Assembly: GCA_963773155.1 (NCBI GenBank)
Contig: CAVZAB010000008.1
Coordinates: forward strand, 56,354-120,353
Direction: 5' to 3'
Source: CAVZAB01 sp963773155
Lineage (GTDB): Bacteria > Pseudomonadota > Alphaproteobacteria > Rhizobiales > Beijerinckiaceae
DNA length: 64,000 bases
Position 1 is the first letter of the stretch. Every line of letters begins with the position of its first letter. The position numbers and the translations under genes were made by a program. Below, one piece after another: positions 25,750 through 34,487 of the stretch. The notes below the pieces were generated by a model, which saw only the letters and a program-made list of their open reading frames with translations, was not told the origin of the DNA and searched no databases.

Positions 25750-27405
25750 ATGCCGTCCACCAAGAAGACTGCCAAGAAACATTCGGGCAAGACTTTGTCG
25801 AAGACTTTGTCCAAGACCTTGCCCAAGACTTTGCCCAAGACTTTGCCCAAGACTTTGCCCAAGACTTTGTCGACCAGCCGCCGGACCAGTGCCAAGCCGA
25901 GCGTGGCCGCCAAGAAGAAGGGTGCCGGCGCCAAGCCGGCCGTCAAGAAGGCCGCCAAAAAGGCGAAATCGATGGCCGCCACAGCGACCCTTGCGGCCGG
26001 CATGACGAAGAAGTCCCATCCGGCCCGCCCGGCCGTGAGCAAGGCGTCGAAGGCGGAGCACAAGGCGACGCTCGAGCGCAAGGACGCGCGTCGTGCGTCG
26101 ACGCTAAAGGGCAAGGTTGCTTCGACCAAGCCGGCCGCCGCGCCGAAGAAGAAGGCAGCCGTGGCCAAGAGTGCGGTCGTGACGGGCGCCCGGGCCAAGA
26201 TCGAGAAGAAAGCGGGGAAGGCCCCGGCCAGCAAGGCCAAGGCGGCATCGGCCGGCAAGAGCGTACTCAAGGGAAGCGTAATGCGGCGCGACAAGAAGGC
26301 CGGCAAGATCAAAAAGACGGACAAGAAGACGGACAAGAAGATTTTGGCCGAGACTCCCGCAGCGGCGAAAACCGCAAGCAAGGCTCAGCCGGCCAAAGCG
26401 GCCGACAAGATCGAGGCGCCGCGGCCAGCCGCATCAGGGGGAAAGCCCGCGAAAAAACCGGCGACGCCGGATAAGAATCCCATTCCAGAAGCGAGCAAAC
26501 ATAACACGGTGAAAATGACCAAGACGACACCCGTCCACGAGACGGAACCCGCGGCGAAGGTAGCCACTCCCTCCCCCGCGACAAAGCCTGCCGAATCCAA
26601 AAAGCCGCCGGATGGAAAGAGCCCGTCGGAGAAGCTCGCGGCGGTGCGTGCGGCCGCCGCCAAGGCGGCTGCTGCCAAGGCCCAGGCCGCTAAGCCCGCC
26701 GTCCCGGCGCCGCCACCGGCGAAAGCTGCTCTGCCGCCGGGCATGGTCAAGCCCGCGGCGCCGCAGCCAATGGCCAAGCCGCAGCCGGCCGCGTCGGCGG
26801 CCAAGCCGCCGGCCAAACCGGCCGGTCATCGGCACGGATTCAAGACCAATGAATTCATTGTCTATCCGTCACACGGCGTCGGCCAGATCCTGGCAATCGA
26901 GGAGCAGGAAGTCGCCGGCTTCTCGCTGGAATTGTTCATCATCAACTTTGCCAAGGACAAACTGACCCTCAAGGTGCCGCTGCCGAAAGTCACCAGCGTC
27001 GGCATGCGCAAATTGGCCGAACCCGATATTGTCAAGCGGGCGCTCGATACCTTGACCGGGAGGGCGAGGATCAAGCGGACCATGTGGTCGCGTCGGGCGC
27101 AGGAATATGAAGCGAAAATCAATTCCGGCGATCTCGTCGCAATCGCGGAAGTTGTGCGCGATCTCTATCGTTCGGAAGCCCAGCCAGAACAATCCTATTC
27201 GGAGCGCCAGCTCTATGAGGCGGCACTCGACCGGATGGCCCGGGAAATTGCCGTCGTTCAGAAGCTGACGGAAACTGAAGCGCTCAAATTGATCGAGGGC
27301 AATCTGCAGAAAGGGCCAAAGCGCGGCGCGAAGGTCGAGAACGAGGGCGATTCGGATCCCGATGGGCCGGATGACGGCCCGGGCGATATCGAGGAGGCGG
27401 CCTGA
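25750..27405 (+). CDS. CarD-family transcription regulator with long histone-H1-like N-terminal extension
   Basis: 551 residues from ATG 25750, which has AAGGAG ten bases before it. The last 190 residues or so are a standard CarD/CdnL protein: HGFKTNEFIVYPSHGVGQI begins the RNA-polymerase-interacting Tudor-like domain, and a helical C-terminal domain (RRAQEYEAKINSGDLVAIAEVV) follows. CarD stabilises RNA polymerase open complexes. Residues 1 to about 358 are Lys/Ala/Pro/Thr-rich low complexity, resembling eukaryotic H1 tails, and include seven KTLS/KTLP units. Ordinary CarD proteins lack this. It ends 19 bases from the convergent rpoH. Confidence 0.9.
   Translation: MPSTKKTAKKHSGKTLSKTLSKTLPKTLPKTLPKTLPKTLSTSRRTSAKPSVAAKKKGAGAKPAVKKAAKKAKSMAATATLAAGMTKKSHPARPAVSKASKAEHKATLERKDARRASTLKGKVASTKPAAAPKKKAAVAKSAVVTGARAKIEKKAGKAPASKAKAASAGKSVLKGSVMRRDKKAGKIKKTDKKTDKKILAETPAAAKTASKAQPAKAADKIEAPRPAASGGKPAKKPATPDKNPIPEASKHNTVKMTKTTPVHETEPAAKVATPSPATKPAESKKPPDGKSPSEKLAAVRAAAAKAAAAKAQAAKPAVPAPPPAKAALPPGMVKPAAPQPMAKPQPAASAAKPPAKPAGHRHGFKTNEFIVYPSHGVGQILAIEEQEVAGFSLELFIINFAKDKLTLKVPLPKVTSVGMRKLAEPDIVKRALDTLTGRARIKRTMWSRRAQEYEAKINSGDLVAIAEVVRDLYRSEAQPEQSYSERQLYEAALDRMAREIAVVQKLTETEALKLIEGNLQKGPKRGAKVENEGDSDPDGPDDGPGDIEEAA
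25789..25872 (+). repeat. Seven-copy 12-bp tandem repeat in carD
   Basis: Seven contiguous units of AAGACTTTG(T/C)C(G/C), one with AAGACCTTG. They encode Lys-Thr-Leu-Ser/Pro from residue 14 of CarD. Twelve bases is four codons, so copy changes keep the frame: a variable-number repeat candidate. Confidence 0.9.
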
Positions 27406-27424
27406 GAGCGATGCGATCGACCGG

Positions 27425-28310
27425 TCAGGCCGATCGATCGATGATGGGACCGGCGCCGGCCGGGGGAAACCGTTCAATCAGCGCCTGGCGCAATTTCTCG
27501 AGCGCCCGGTTCTCGATCTGACGGACGCGCTCCTTGGAAATGCCGAGCCGCTCGCCGAGCGATTCCAGCGTCATCGCCTCTTCGGACAGCCGGCGGGCCC
27601 GCATAATCTTCATTTCCCGCTCCGACAGGACGCTCAGCGCCTGCCTCAGCCAGGCGAGCCTTCGCTCGCCATCGATAAGTTCGCCGGCCACCTCGTCGGG
27701 CAGCGCTTTGTCGTCGACCAGGAAATCACCGCGTTCGGCGGCCGCGGATTTCAGAATTGGCGACCGGCGCATTGAGCGACACATCAGATCCCGACAGCCG
27801 CATATCCATCACGGCGACATCCTGCGCCGACACGCCGACCGCGGCGGCAATCGCCGAAAACATGGCCGCATTGCCCTGGATCGTGCCGTCCTGGGCCAAT
27901 TTGGCCCGTAACCGCCGGAGATTGAAAAACAACGCCTTCTGCGCCGAGCTGGTCCCCGATCGCACGATCGACCAGTTCCGCAAGACATAGTCTTGTATGG
28001 CGGCCCTGATCCACCAGGTTGCATAGGTCGAAAAGCGCACCTCGCGATCGGTCTCAAAACGCGCCGCCGCCTCGAGCAGGCCAACATGGCCCTCCTGGAT
28101 CAGATCGGCGATCGGCAGGCCGTAATGACGGAATTTCGCCGCCATAGCGATCACCAACCGCATATGGGCCGCGGCCAACCGGTGCAGAGCCGCCTCGTCG
28201 TGATCCTGACGCCAGCGGCGGGCGAGTTCATATTCCTCCTCGCGCTGCAGAAAGGGCGCCGCCATGGCGGCGCGGACGAACTGCCGTCTAACCCCGTTCA
28301 TTTGGGTCAT
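27425..28310 (-). pseudogene. rpoH: RpoH-type (sigma-32) sigma factor, reading frame broken by one base
   Basis: Two minus-strand frames join to a sigma-70-family protein of about 295 residues. The first carries region 2 (EGHVGLLEAAARF, STYATWWIRAAIQDYVLRNW) and the RpoH box QKALFFNLRRLRAKL (124-138). The second carries region 4 with SERExxIMRARRL and the helix-turn-helix LGISKERVRQIENRAL. They meet near 27747-27752, where one base too many is present; removing an A gives ...APVANSESAAAERGDF. The RpoH box makes this a heat-shock-class sigma factor (RpoH2-like possible). The frame break is more likely sequence error than loss. Confidence 0.85.
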
Positions 28311-28410
28311 AACACACTCCTCATCCGTATGGTCATACGGGCGGCAGGGGGCGACAGATTAGGCCGGCGGCTGGTCAGGAGGCCTGATATGCAAATTTGG
28401 CAGAGCTGGC

Positions 28411-29943
28411 CTATTCGACCACCAGCTTGTATTTTTCGTTCGGCTTGAGCGCGCTGCCATGCTCAAGCCCGTTGAGGATCAAAAAAGTCTCGAGTGGCCG
28501 TTCGGGGACCGCCATCCGACCAGCCAGGGCATCGATCTGATCGCTGCCGCTGGTGACGATTTCGATGTGCAAGGGACGGATGCTGGCCGCTTCCGAACTC
28601 GGAATCCGGCGGAACGAATCGATCGATTCGTGGAATCGTTGATCGCGGTCCGGCGTTAGCGAGCGGGTCGCAAAAATCAGCCGATAGACGTCGGTGCCGA
28701 GACGAATGACGGCAACCCGGAAAGTCCATTCGCCGCCGCGCGCTGTCGCGGTCGCCGCCGGCAGCCCATTGACCGTTATCGGCTCGATCGAACCCTGCTG
28801 CAGGCCGTCGATCCAACCTGAGGCCAAATAATCTTCGAGCGAGGTGCTCGCGGGAACGCGGACATTATCGAGGCGCAGCGCCTCGGCGCCGCCGCTCGCG
28901 GTGCCGAGCACGGCGCGGGCCGTATTCTCGAGCGTGAAGCCGTCCGGGGCGACAAAGGCGAAACCGAGCTTGGGATGGACGAACCGGCGGCCGCGGGTGA
29001 AGCCTTCCGACGTATCGTCGCCATAGGTGATGCCGGCAATCGCCGCCAGATAGGAATCGCGGGCCGTGTCACCGAGGCCGGGCGCGGCAATCTGCCGCGC
29101 CGCGGCCAGCGTCTGGGCGACCCGCTCGGGCGTCGAGGGATGAGTCGCCATCATGTCGAGACGCTCGCTGGTCGAAGATTGTCCGAGCAACGAGGCGCGC
29201 AACGCGGTCGAATGGCCAAGCGACGCGAGAAAGCGCGACGCCCCATAGGGGTCATAGCCGGCCTTGGCGATCACTCGGACCCCCATCTGATCGGCTTCGA
29301 ACTCCTGCTGGCGGGAAAAGCTTGCGATCGTCAAGCGGGCATTGGCTTGGACTTCCTCCCCCTTCTCGCGGTTCTGGATTACGCTCGCCGCCTTGCTGAT
29401 TACCTCCGAGCGTTTCTCGAGTTCGGCCCGCAGCGAGGCATGGCGGGCCATGACATGGGCGATTTCATGGGCCATGACCGCGGCGATTTCCGAACCGTCG
29501 TTGGCGAGCGCGACCAGACCTCGGGTTATGTAGAGATTGCCGGAGGGCAAGGCGAAAGCGTTGACGGCGGGCGTGTTCAATATGGTCACGCGATAGGCCT
29601 CGCCCGGCGTTCCGGTGGCGATTGCCAGCCGGGCCAATACTTCGTTGAGATAATGTTCGGTCGCTGGGGCGCGATATTCGCCGCCAAACAGCGCAATCAG
29701 CCGACGGTGTTCCGGGCTCTCGGCGGGCTGGCTCGCGGCAGCCCGCGGCGGCGGCAGCGGGACACTGGTTTCCTGCGGCTTGTCGTGCTCGTACGACAGG
29801 CAACCGGATAGGCCGAGAACGCAAACGAGCGCCAAAGCCGGCCCCGCGGCGCGCGCGAACCAGCCCCGCGGCCGATGTCCCGGGCCTGTGTTTCCGGTGC
29901 TGTCGCAACCCAATCGCAACCGACTCGCTTCCTTGCGGTTCAA
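28411..29943 (-). CDS. M48-family metalloprotease lipoprotein (BepA/LoiP-like)
   Basis: 510 residues. The lipobox LGLSGC gives a lipidated Cys48. The peptidase domain has H159-E160-x-x-H163 within VMAHEIAHVMARH, with the third zinc ligand region EFEADQMGV near 230. The C-terminal half is beta-rich and ends with LysM-like KPNEKYKLVV. By family it is an outer-membrane or periplasmic zinc protease for damaged or misassembled envelope proteins. It is upstream of rpoH on the same strand with a 100-base gap. Confidence 0.92.
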   Translation of the reverse strand: MNRKEASRLRLGCDSTGNTGPGHRPRGWFARAAGPALALVCVLGLSGCLSYEHDKPQETSVPLPPPRAAASQPAESPEHRRLIALFGGEYRAPATEHYLNEVLARLAIATGTPGEAYRVTILNTPAVNAFALPSGNLYITRGLVALANDGSEIAAVMAHEIAHVMARHASLRAELEKRSEVISKAASVIQNREKGEEVQANARLTIASFSRQQEFEADQMGVRVIAKAGYDPYGASRFLASLGHSTALRASLLGQSSTSERLDMMATHPSTPERVAQTLAAARQIAAPGLGDTARDSYLAAIAGITYGDDTSEGFTRGRRFVHPKLGFAFVAPDGFTLENTARAVLGTASGGAEALRLDNVRVPASTSLEDYLASGWIDGLQQGSIEPITVNGLPAATATARGGEWTFRVAVIRLGTDVYRLIFATRSLTPDRDQRFHESIDSFRRIPSSEAASIRPLHIEIVTSGSDQIDALAGRMAVPERPLETFLILNGLEHGSALKPNEKYKLVVE

Positions 29944-30204
29944 CCCCGTTTAAGGTCTTCGGTGAGTGTGGCGATCGTCCATTGGCCGTGTCGCCGGACG
30001 ACCCGTACAAGGTCTTTGCGTCGCCTCTTGATTTTCATGTCGCGACAGAATCGTCCATTGTTTTCTTGCCGGCGGTGGGGATTTTTTCCATGTGCAGCCA
30101 GACTAGGCCAAGTGGCGCGGCCACTTCAATGTTGGCGGGGCTTTCAACCCGACCGATCTTCCATTAGTTTGCAAGCCGGTCGGCGCGGATCGCGCAACAG
30201 GCAT

Positions 30205-30281
30205 GTCCCGGTAGCTCAGCAGGATAGAGCATCAGTTTCCTAAACTGGGGGTCACAGGTTCGAATCCTGTCCGGGACGCCA
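30205..30281 (+). tRNA. tRNA-Arg (anticodon CCT)
   Basis: 77 bases with CCA encoded. Acceptor arms GTCCCGG (30205-30211) and CCGGGAC (30271-30277) pair; D-loop AGCTCAGCAGGATAGAGC, anticodon loop TTCCTAA giving CCT, and T-arm CAGGTTCGAATCCTG are all intact. It reads AGG codons. No other tRNA was found in the window. Confidence 0.95.
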
Positions 30282-30437
30282 AGCAAACGGCTTGGGCCGG
30301 CGCCGATGGCGGCCGATCGGGCGGCGGACCCTAACCTTGATTAACACAATTGGAGCGTTCGGCGGCGGCCCGGCCGGCGCGTCCCGATCGTGCCGCAAGA
30401 TTCCGCTCCGATCCTGCCGCAGTTTGCCGCCGAACCC

Positions 30438-30466
30438 TTGACGAAGGTTGCCGACAAAGATGAAAT
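30438..30466 (+). promoter_or_regulatory. Candidate sigma-70 promoter for frcBCA
   Basis: TTGACG (30438-30443) and TGAAAT (30461-30466) are 17 bases apart, 110 bases upstream of the frcB ATG. The -35 matches five of six consensus bases, the -10 four of six. Confidence 0.4.
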
Positions 30467-30575
30467 ATCGGCATTCTTCGGCGCACTTGCCAGACGAACC
30501 AAGTGCCCATGCCGCAAGGGATCTGATCGCCCGGGCCGCATTCAACGAGAGATAGGATCAGGGAGGACGAATACA

Positions 30576-31592
30576 ATGTTAAAACAAATGATGCTTGCCG
30601 GCAGCATTCTCGCCATGTTGACGGCGCCAAGCCTGGCCGCGAACGACATCGTCGGCCTGATCACCAAGACCAACACCAACCCCTTCTTCGTCAAGATGAA
30701 GGAAGGCGCCGAGGCCAAGGCCAAGGAACTCGGCGTCACCCTGCAGGCCTATGCCGGCAAGGCGGACGGCGACAATGACGGCCAGGTTCAGGCGATCGAA
30801 GCCTTCATCGCGGCTGGCGCCAAGGGCTTCATGATCGTGCCAAGCGACTCCACGGCGATCGTGCCGACCATCAAGAAGGCGCGCGATGCCGGGCTGCTGG
30901 TGATCGTTCTCGACACACCGCTCGATCCGATCGATGCCGCCGATGCCACCTTCGCGACCGACAACTTCAAGGCCGGCGAACTGATCGGCGCTTGGGCCAA
31001 GGCGACGCTTGGCGAGGCGGGCACCAAGAAGGCGAAGATCGCGACGCTCGATCTCGCCGCGAATCAGCCGACCGTCGATTATCTGCGCCACAACGGCTTT
31101 CTGAAGGGCTTCGGCATCCCGGTGAAGAATCCCAAGCACTACAGCAATTCCGACGATCCGCGGATCGTCGGCGGCGACGTCACCGCCGGCTCCGAGGAGG
31201 GCGGCCGCAAGGCGATGGAAAACATCATTCAGAAGGCCGACGGCATTAATGTCGTCTATGCGATCAACGAGCCGGCCGCGGCCGGCGGCTTTGAGGCCTT
31301 GAAGGCGGCCGGCAAGGAAAAGGGCGTGCTGTTCGTCGGAGTTGATGGTGGCTGCCCGGGCGTCAAGAATGTCGCCGCGGGCGTCCTCGGCGCGACCTCG
31401 CAGCAATATCCCCTGCTGATGGCTTCGAAGGGACTCGAAGCGATCACCCAATTCGTCAAGACCGGCAAGAAGCCGGAGAAAACCCCAGGTCTGGATTTCA
31501 CCGACACCGGCGCAACCCTGATCACCGACAAGCCGGTCCCCGGCGTGCCGTCGATCAGCAGCGCCGAAGGCCTCAAGCTCTGCTGGGGCTGA
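30576..31592 (+). CDS. frcB: Sugar ABC transporter substrate-binding protein FrcB
   Basis: 338 residues from ATG 30576, preceded by GGGAGGA. A signal peptide ends near SLAAND. The body is a type I periplasmic-binding protein of the ribose/fructose class, starting IVGLITKTNTNPFFVKMKEG, with the hinge GFMIVPSDSTAIVPTIKKA and INEPAAAGGFEAL. With FrcC and FrcA downstream it forms a fructose-type (also ribose or mannose) importer like the Sinorhizobium Frc system. Specificity is inferred from the neighbours, not from visible ligand residues. Confidence 0.92.
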   Translation: MLKQMMLAGSILAMLTAPSLAANDIVGLITKTNTNPFFVKMKEGAEAKAKELGVTLQAYAGKADGDNDGQVQAIEAFIAAGAKGFMIVPSDSTAIVPTIKKARDAGLLVIVLDTPLDPIDAADATFATDNFKAGELIGAWAKATLGEAGTKKAKIATLDLAANQPTVDYLRHNGFLKGFGIPVKNPKHYSNSDDPRIVGGDVTAGSEEGGRKAMENIIQKADGINVVYAINEPAAAGGFEALKAAGKEKGVLFVGVDGGCPGVKNVAAGVLGATSQQYPLLMASKGLEAITQFVKTGKKPEKTPGLDFTDTGATLITDKPVPGVPSISSAEGLKLCWG

Positions 31593-31617
31593 GACTGCGA
31601 TCCGGCGACCGATCCTA

Positions 31618-31643
31618 GCCTGGCGGGCGACCGCCCGCCAGGC
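31618..31643 (+). promoter_or_regulatory. Strong intercistronic hairpin between frcB and frcC
   Basis: GCCTGGCGGGCG (31618-31629) and CGCCCGCCAGGC (31632-31643) are exact inverted repeats, giving a stem of eleven pairs with a tight loop. No T run follows. Such stems after the binding-protein gene stabilise its message and raise its dose over the membrane parts; that role is inferred. Confidence 0.6.
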
Positions 31644-31688
31644 GCAGCCCTTCACCCCCGCGATTTTTGAGAAGGCTTATGGCTCAGG

Positions 31689-32759
31689 TTGAAGAGAGGG
31701 GCAGGGGTTGCGGAATTCGAACAGGCCGGCACCGCTGCCGCGAGCGCGCTGGCCGTCTTCGATGAAGAGACGTTGACGCCGCTCAAACGCATCCAGCGTT
31801 TCCTGCATGCCTATCCGACCATCGTTCCCTTCTTTGTCCTGCTGCTTGGCGTCATACTTGGCGCCTCGGTCAATTGGGCCCGCTTCACCACCGGCTCCAA
31901 TCTGTCGACCATTCTCCTGCAGGTGACCATTATCGGAATCCTCGGAATTGCGCAGACTTTGATCATTCTGACCGCCGGCATCGATTTATCGGTCGGCATT
32001 GTGATGGTTCTGTCGTCGATCGTCATGGGCCGGTTGACGGTGATCATGGGCTGGCCGGTCGGTATCGGCTTTTTGTTCGGCGTTGCGATCGGCACCCTGT
32101 GCGGCTTTCTCAACGGCCTTTTGGTAACGCGCCTGAGAATGCCGCCGTTTATCGTTACCCTCGGCACCTTGTCGATTTTCACCGCCTTGAACACTTGGTA
32201 TTCCCAATCGGAATCGATCCGCAATGTCGACATTAGGGAGAAGGCGCCGTTCCTGCTGGCAATGGGCGAGCCAATTCAAATCGGCACGGCGCGGATCATC
32301 TATGGTTCGCTGTTCATGCTCTTGCTCGCTTTCGTGGTCTGGTACGTCCTCAATCGGACCGCCTTCGGCCGGCATGTCTATGCGGTTGGCGATGACCGCG
32401 AATCAGCCCGGCTCGCCGGTATCAATACCGACCGGACATTGTTGGCGGTCTATATATTGGCCGGCCTCATATCGGCGCTGGCGGGCTGGGTGCTGATCGG
32501 TCGGGTCGGCGCGATCAGTCCAACCAGCGGTCAGGACGCCAATCTCGACAGCATCACCGCTGTCGTCATCGGCGGGACGAGCCTGTTCGGCGGGCGCGGC
32601 TCGATCGTCGGCACGTTGATTGGCGCGATGATTGTCGGCGTCTTCCGTTCCAGTGTCTCGCTGGCCGGCCTCGACGTGCTTTGGCAGCAATTTGCAGTCG
32701 GGGTACTGATCATCGTCGCCGTGGCGCTCGATCAATGGATTCGAAAGGTCTCGGCATGA
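31689..32759 (+). CDS. frcC: Sugar ABC transporter permease FrcC (start uncertain)
   Basis: About 356 residues. The segment VFDEETLTPLKRIQRFLHAYP is close to Sinorhizobium FrcC, and the protein continues as a BPD-2 family permease with eight to ten helices and the motif LTAGIDLSVG, then AVVIGGTSLFGGRGSI. It is the channel subunit of the importer. The in-frame TTG at 31689 has no good ribosome site; an ATG at 31679 with AGAAGG lies in another frame. Removing one base in GAATTC (31713-31718) would join that ATG to the gene, so the true start may be 31679. The stop overlaps frcA by four bases. Confidence 0.9.
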   Translation: MKRGAGVAEFEQAGTAAASALAVFDEETLTPLKRIQRFLHAYPTIVPFFVLLLGVILGASVNWARFTTGSNLSTILLQVTIIGILGIAQTLIILTAGIDLSVGIVMVLSSIVMGRLTVIMGWPVGIGFLFGVAIGTLCGFLNGLLVTRLRMPPFIVTLGTLSIFTALNTWYSQSESIRNVDIREKAPFLLAMGEPIQIGTARIIYGSLFMLLLAFVVWYVLNRTAFGRHVYAVGDDRESARLAGINTDRTLLAVYILAGLISALAGWVLIGRVGAISPTSGQDANLDSITAVVIGGTSLFGGRGSIVGTLIGAMIVGVFRSSVSLAGLDVLWQQFAVGVLIIVAVALDQWIRKVSA

Positions 32760-33532
32760 ATGGCCCAGTTCTTCAGGCGCGGGGCCTGGTCAAACGTTAT
32801 GGCCGAGTTACCGCGCTTGATCATGCCGATTTTGACCTTTTGCCCGGCGAAATCCTCGCCGTGATCGGCGACAATGGTGCCGGCAAGACGACTTTGATCA
32901 AGGCGCTCGCCGGCGCCGTGACGCCCGATCTCGGCGAGATCCGGCTGAACGGCGCCATCGTCCACTTCCGCTCGCCAATCGAGGCACGGGCGGCCGGAAT
33001 CGAGACGGTCTATCAGAATCTTGCCCTGTCACCGGCGCTCAGCATCGCCGACAATATGTTTTTGGGCCGCGAACAGCGCCGGGAAGGCTTTCTCGGCCGG
33101 ACCTTGCGGATGCTCGACCGCACCGGCATGCAGAAGGAGGCGAGACGACATTTGAGCGCGCTCGGCCTGATGACCATCCAGAACATCAATCAGACGATCG
33201 AAACCCTGTCGGGGGGGCAGCGCCAGGGCGTCGCCGTCGCCCGTGCCGCCGCCTTTGGCAGTCGCGTGATTATCATGGACGAACCGACCGCGGCACTCGG
33301 CGTCAAGGAATCGCGCAAAGTGCTCGAGCTGATCCTCGACGTGCGCGCCAAGGGCCTGCCGATCGTTCTGATCAGCCACAACATGCCGCATGTGTTCGAA
33401 GTGGCCGATCGCATCCATATCCATCGACTCGGCAAGCGGGCCTGCATCATCAAGCCGAGCGAGCACAAAATGTCCGATGCGGTTGCGATCATGACAGGCG
33501 CCATGCCGCCGCCGGCAAGCCATGCCGCCTGA
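32756..33532 (+). CDS. frcA: Sugar ABC transporter ATP-binding protein FrcA
   Basis: 258 residues. One ABC domain: Walker A GDNGAGKTT (38-46), Q-loop, signature LSGGQRQGVAVARA, Walker B VIIMDEPTAAL and switch His in LISHNMPHV. Unlike RbsA/XylG-type proteins it has a single nucleotide-binding domain, as FrcA does. Hydrolyses ATP to power import of the FrcB-bound sugar. Translation is coupled to frcC. No kinase or regulator gene follows; the next gene is on the other strand. Confidence 0.94.
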   Translation: MNGPVLQARGLVKRYGRVTALDHADFDLLPGEILAVIGDNGAGKTTLIKALAGAVTPDLGEIRLNGAIVHFRSPIEARAAGIETVYQNLALSPALSIADNMFLGREQRREGFLGRTLRMLDRTGMQKEARRHLSALGLMTIQNINQTIETLSGGQRQGVAVARAAAFGSRVIIMDEPTAALGVKESRKVLELILDVRAKGLPIVLISHNMPHVFEVADRIHIHRLGKRACIIKPSEHKMSDAVAIMTGAMPPPASHAA

Positions 33533-33642
33533 AGCGGAGAATGTTTGTGGCTAAAGTCCGGCCCGAAACGAGCGTTTCAGCTCTTTCAGATCGTTGAAAA
33601 AACAATCGAAGCAAGTTCCGAACGTCAAGCGACCGTGACCCC

Positions 33643-34359
33643 TCACGCGCCGCGACGCTGGGCGCCTCGCAGCGTCGCCGCCGATTGGCCAAACAGCACC
33701 TTCTTGGCGTCGTCGCTCATCGGCGCCGGATTGGCCCAAGGCGCCGCCCGCTCATAGGCCTTGCCTACGGCCGGCCGCGCGCGCACGGCCTCGAACCAGC
33801 GGCGGATATTGGGAAAATCCTCGAGTTTCTGGCCCTGCCGCTCGTAAGGCACGATCCAAGGGTAGATCGCCATGTCGGCGATCGAATATTCGCCAGCCGC
33901 ATAGGGTTGGGCCGACAGCTGCTTGTCGAGCACCGCATAGAGGCGGTTGGTCTCCTTGACATAACGGTCGATCGCATAGGGGATTTTCTCGGGAGCGTAG
34001 AGGCTGAAATGGTGGTTCTGCCCGGCCATCGGGCCGAGCCCGCCCATTTGCCAGAACAGCCATTCCAGCACCGCCTTGCGGCCGCGCAGTGATGTCGGCA
34101 GGAATTGACCCGACTTCTCAGCCAGATAGAGGAGAATGGCGCCGGATTCGAACAGGCTGATCGGAGGGCCGGCGTCGACCGGGTCACGATCGATAATGGC
34201 GGGCATGCGATTATTTGGCGCGATCGCCAGAAATTCAGGACGAAATTGCTCGCCTTTTCCGATATTGATCGGAACGATCTCGTAGGGTAGGCCGGCCTCT
34301 TCAAGAAACATCGTGACCTTATGACCATTGGGGGTAGGCCAATAATAAAGTTCGATCAT
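33643..34359 (-). CDS. Glutathione S-transferase family protein (YfcG/YghU-like)
   Basis: 238 residues from ATG 34359, where the thioredoxin-like domain begins MIELYYWPTPNGHKV. The GSH-binding region has NNRMPAIIDRD and SLFESGAILLYLAEK; the C-terminal helical domain contains WLFWQMGGLGPMAGQNHHF, typical of disulfide-bond oxidoreductase GSTs. It likely uses glutathione to reduce peroxides or disulfides. The open frame upstream is not protein-like and was excluded. It is divergent from the mechanosensitive channel gene. Confidence 0.9.
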   Translation of the reverse strand: MIELYYWPTPNGHKVTMFLEEAGLPYEIVPINIGKGEQFRPEFLAIAPNNRMPAIIDRDPVDAGPPISLFESGAILLYLAEKSGQFLPTSLRGRKAVLEWLFWQMGGLGPMAGQNHHFSLYAPEKIPYAIDRYVKETNRLYAVLDKQLSAQPYAAGEYSIADMAIYPWIVPYERQGQKLEDFPNIRRWFEAVRARPAVGKAYERAAPWANPAPMSDDAKKVLFGQSAATLRGAQRRGA

Positions 34360-34487
34360 CGGCGCGGTCTCGCTGGCATTGGACAGTTGGATTATTCTGA
34401 CAGGCTGAGGCCGGGCGCGCCAGCGCGGATTTCCGATTGGCGGCAAGGGGCGGCATTGCACCGCGCAACCACGGGTCGGGGCGTGCC

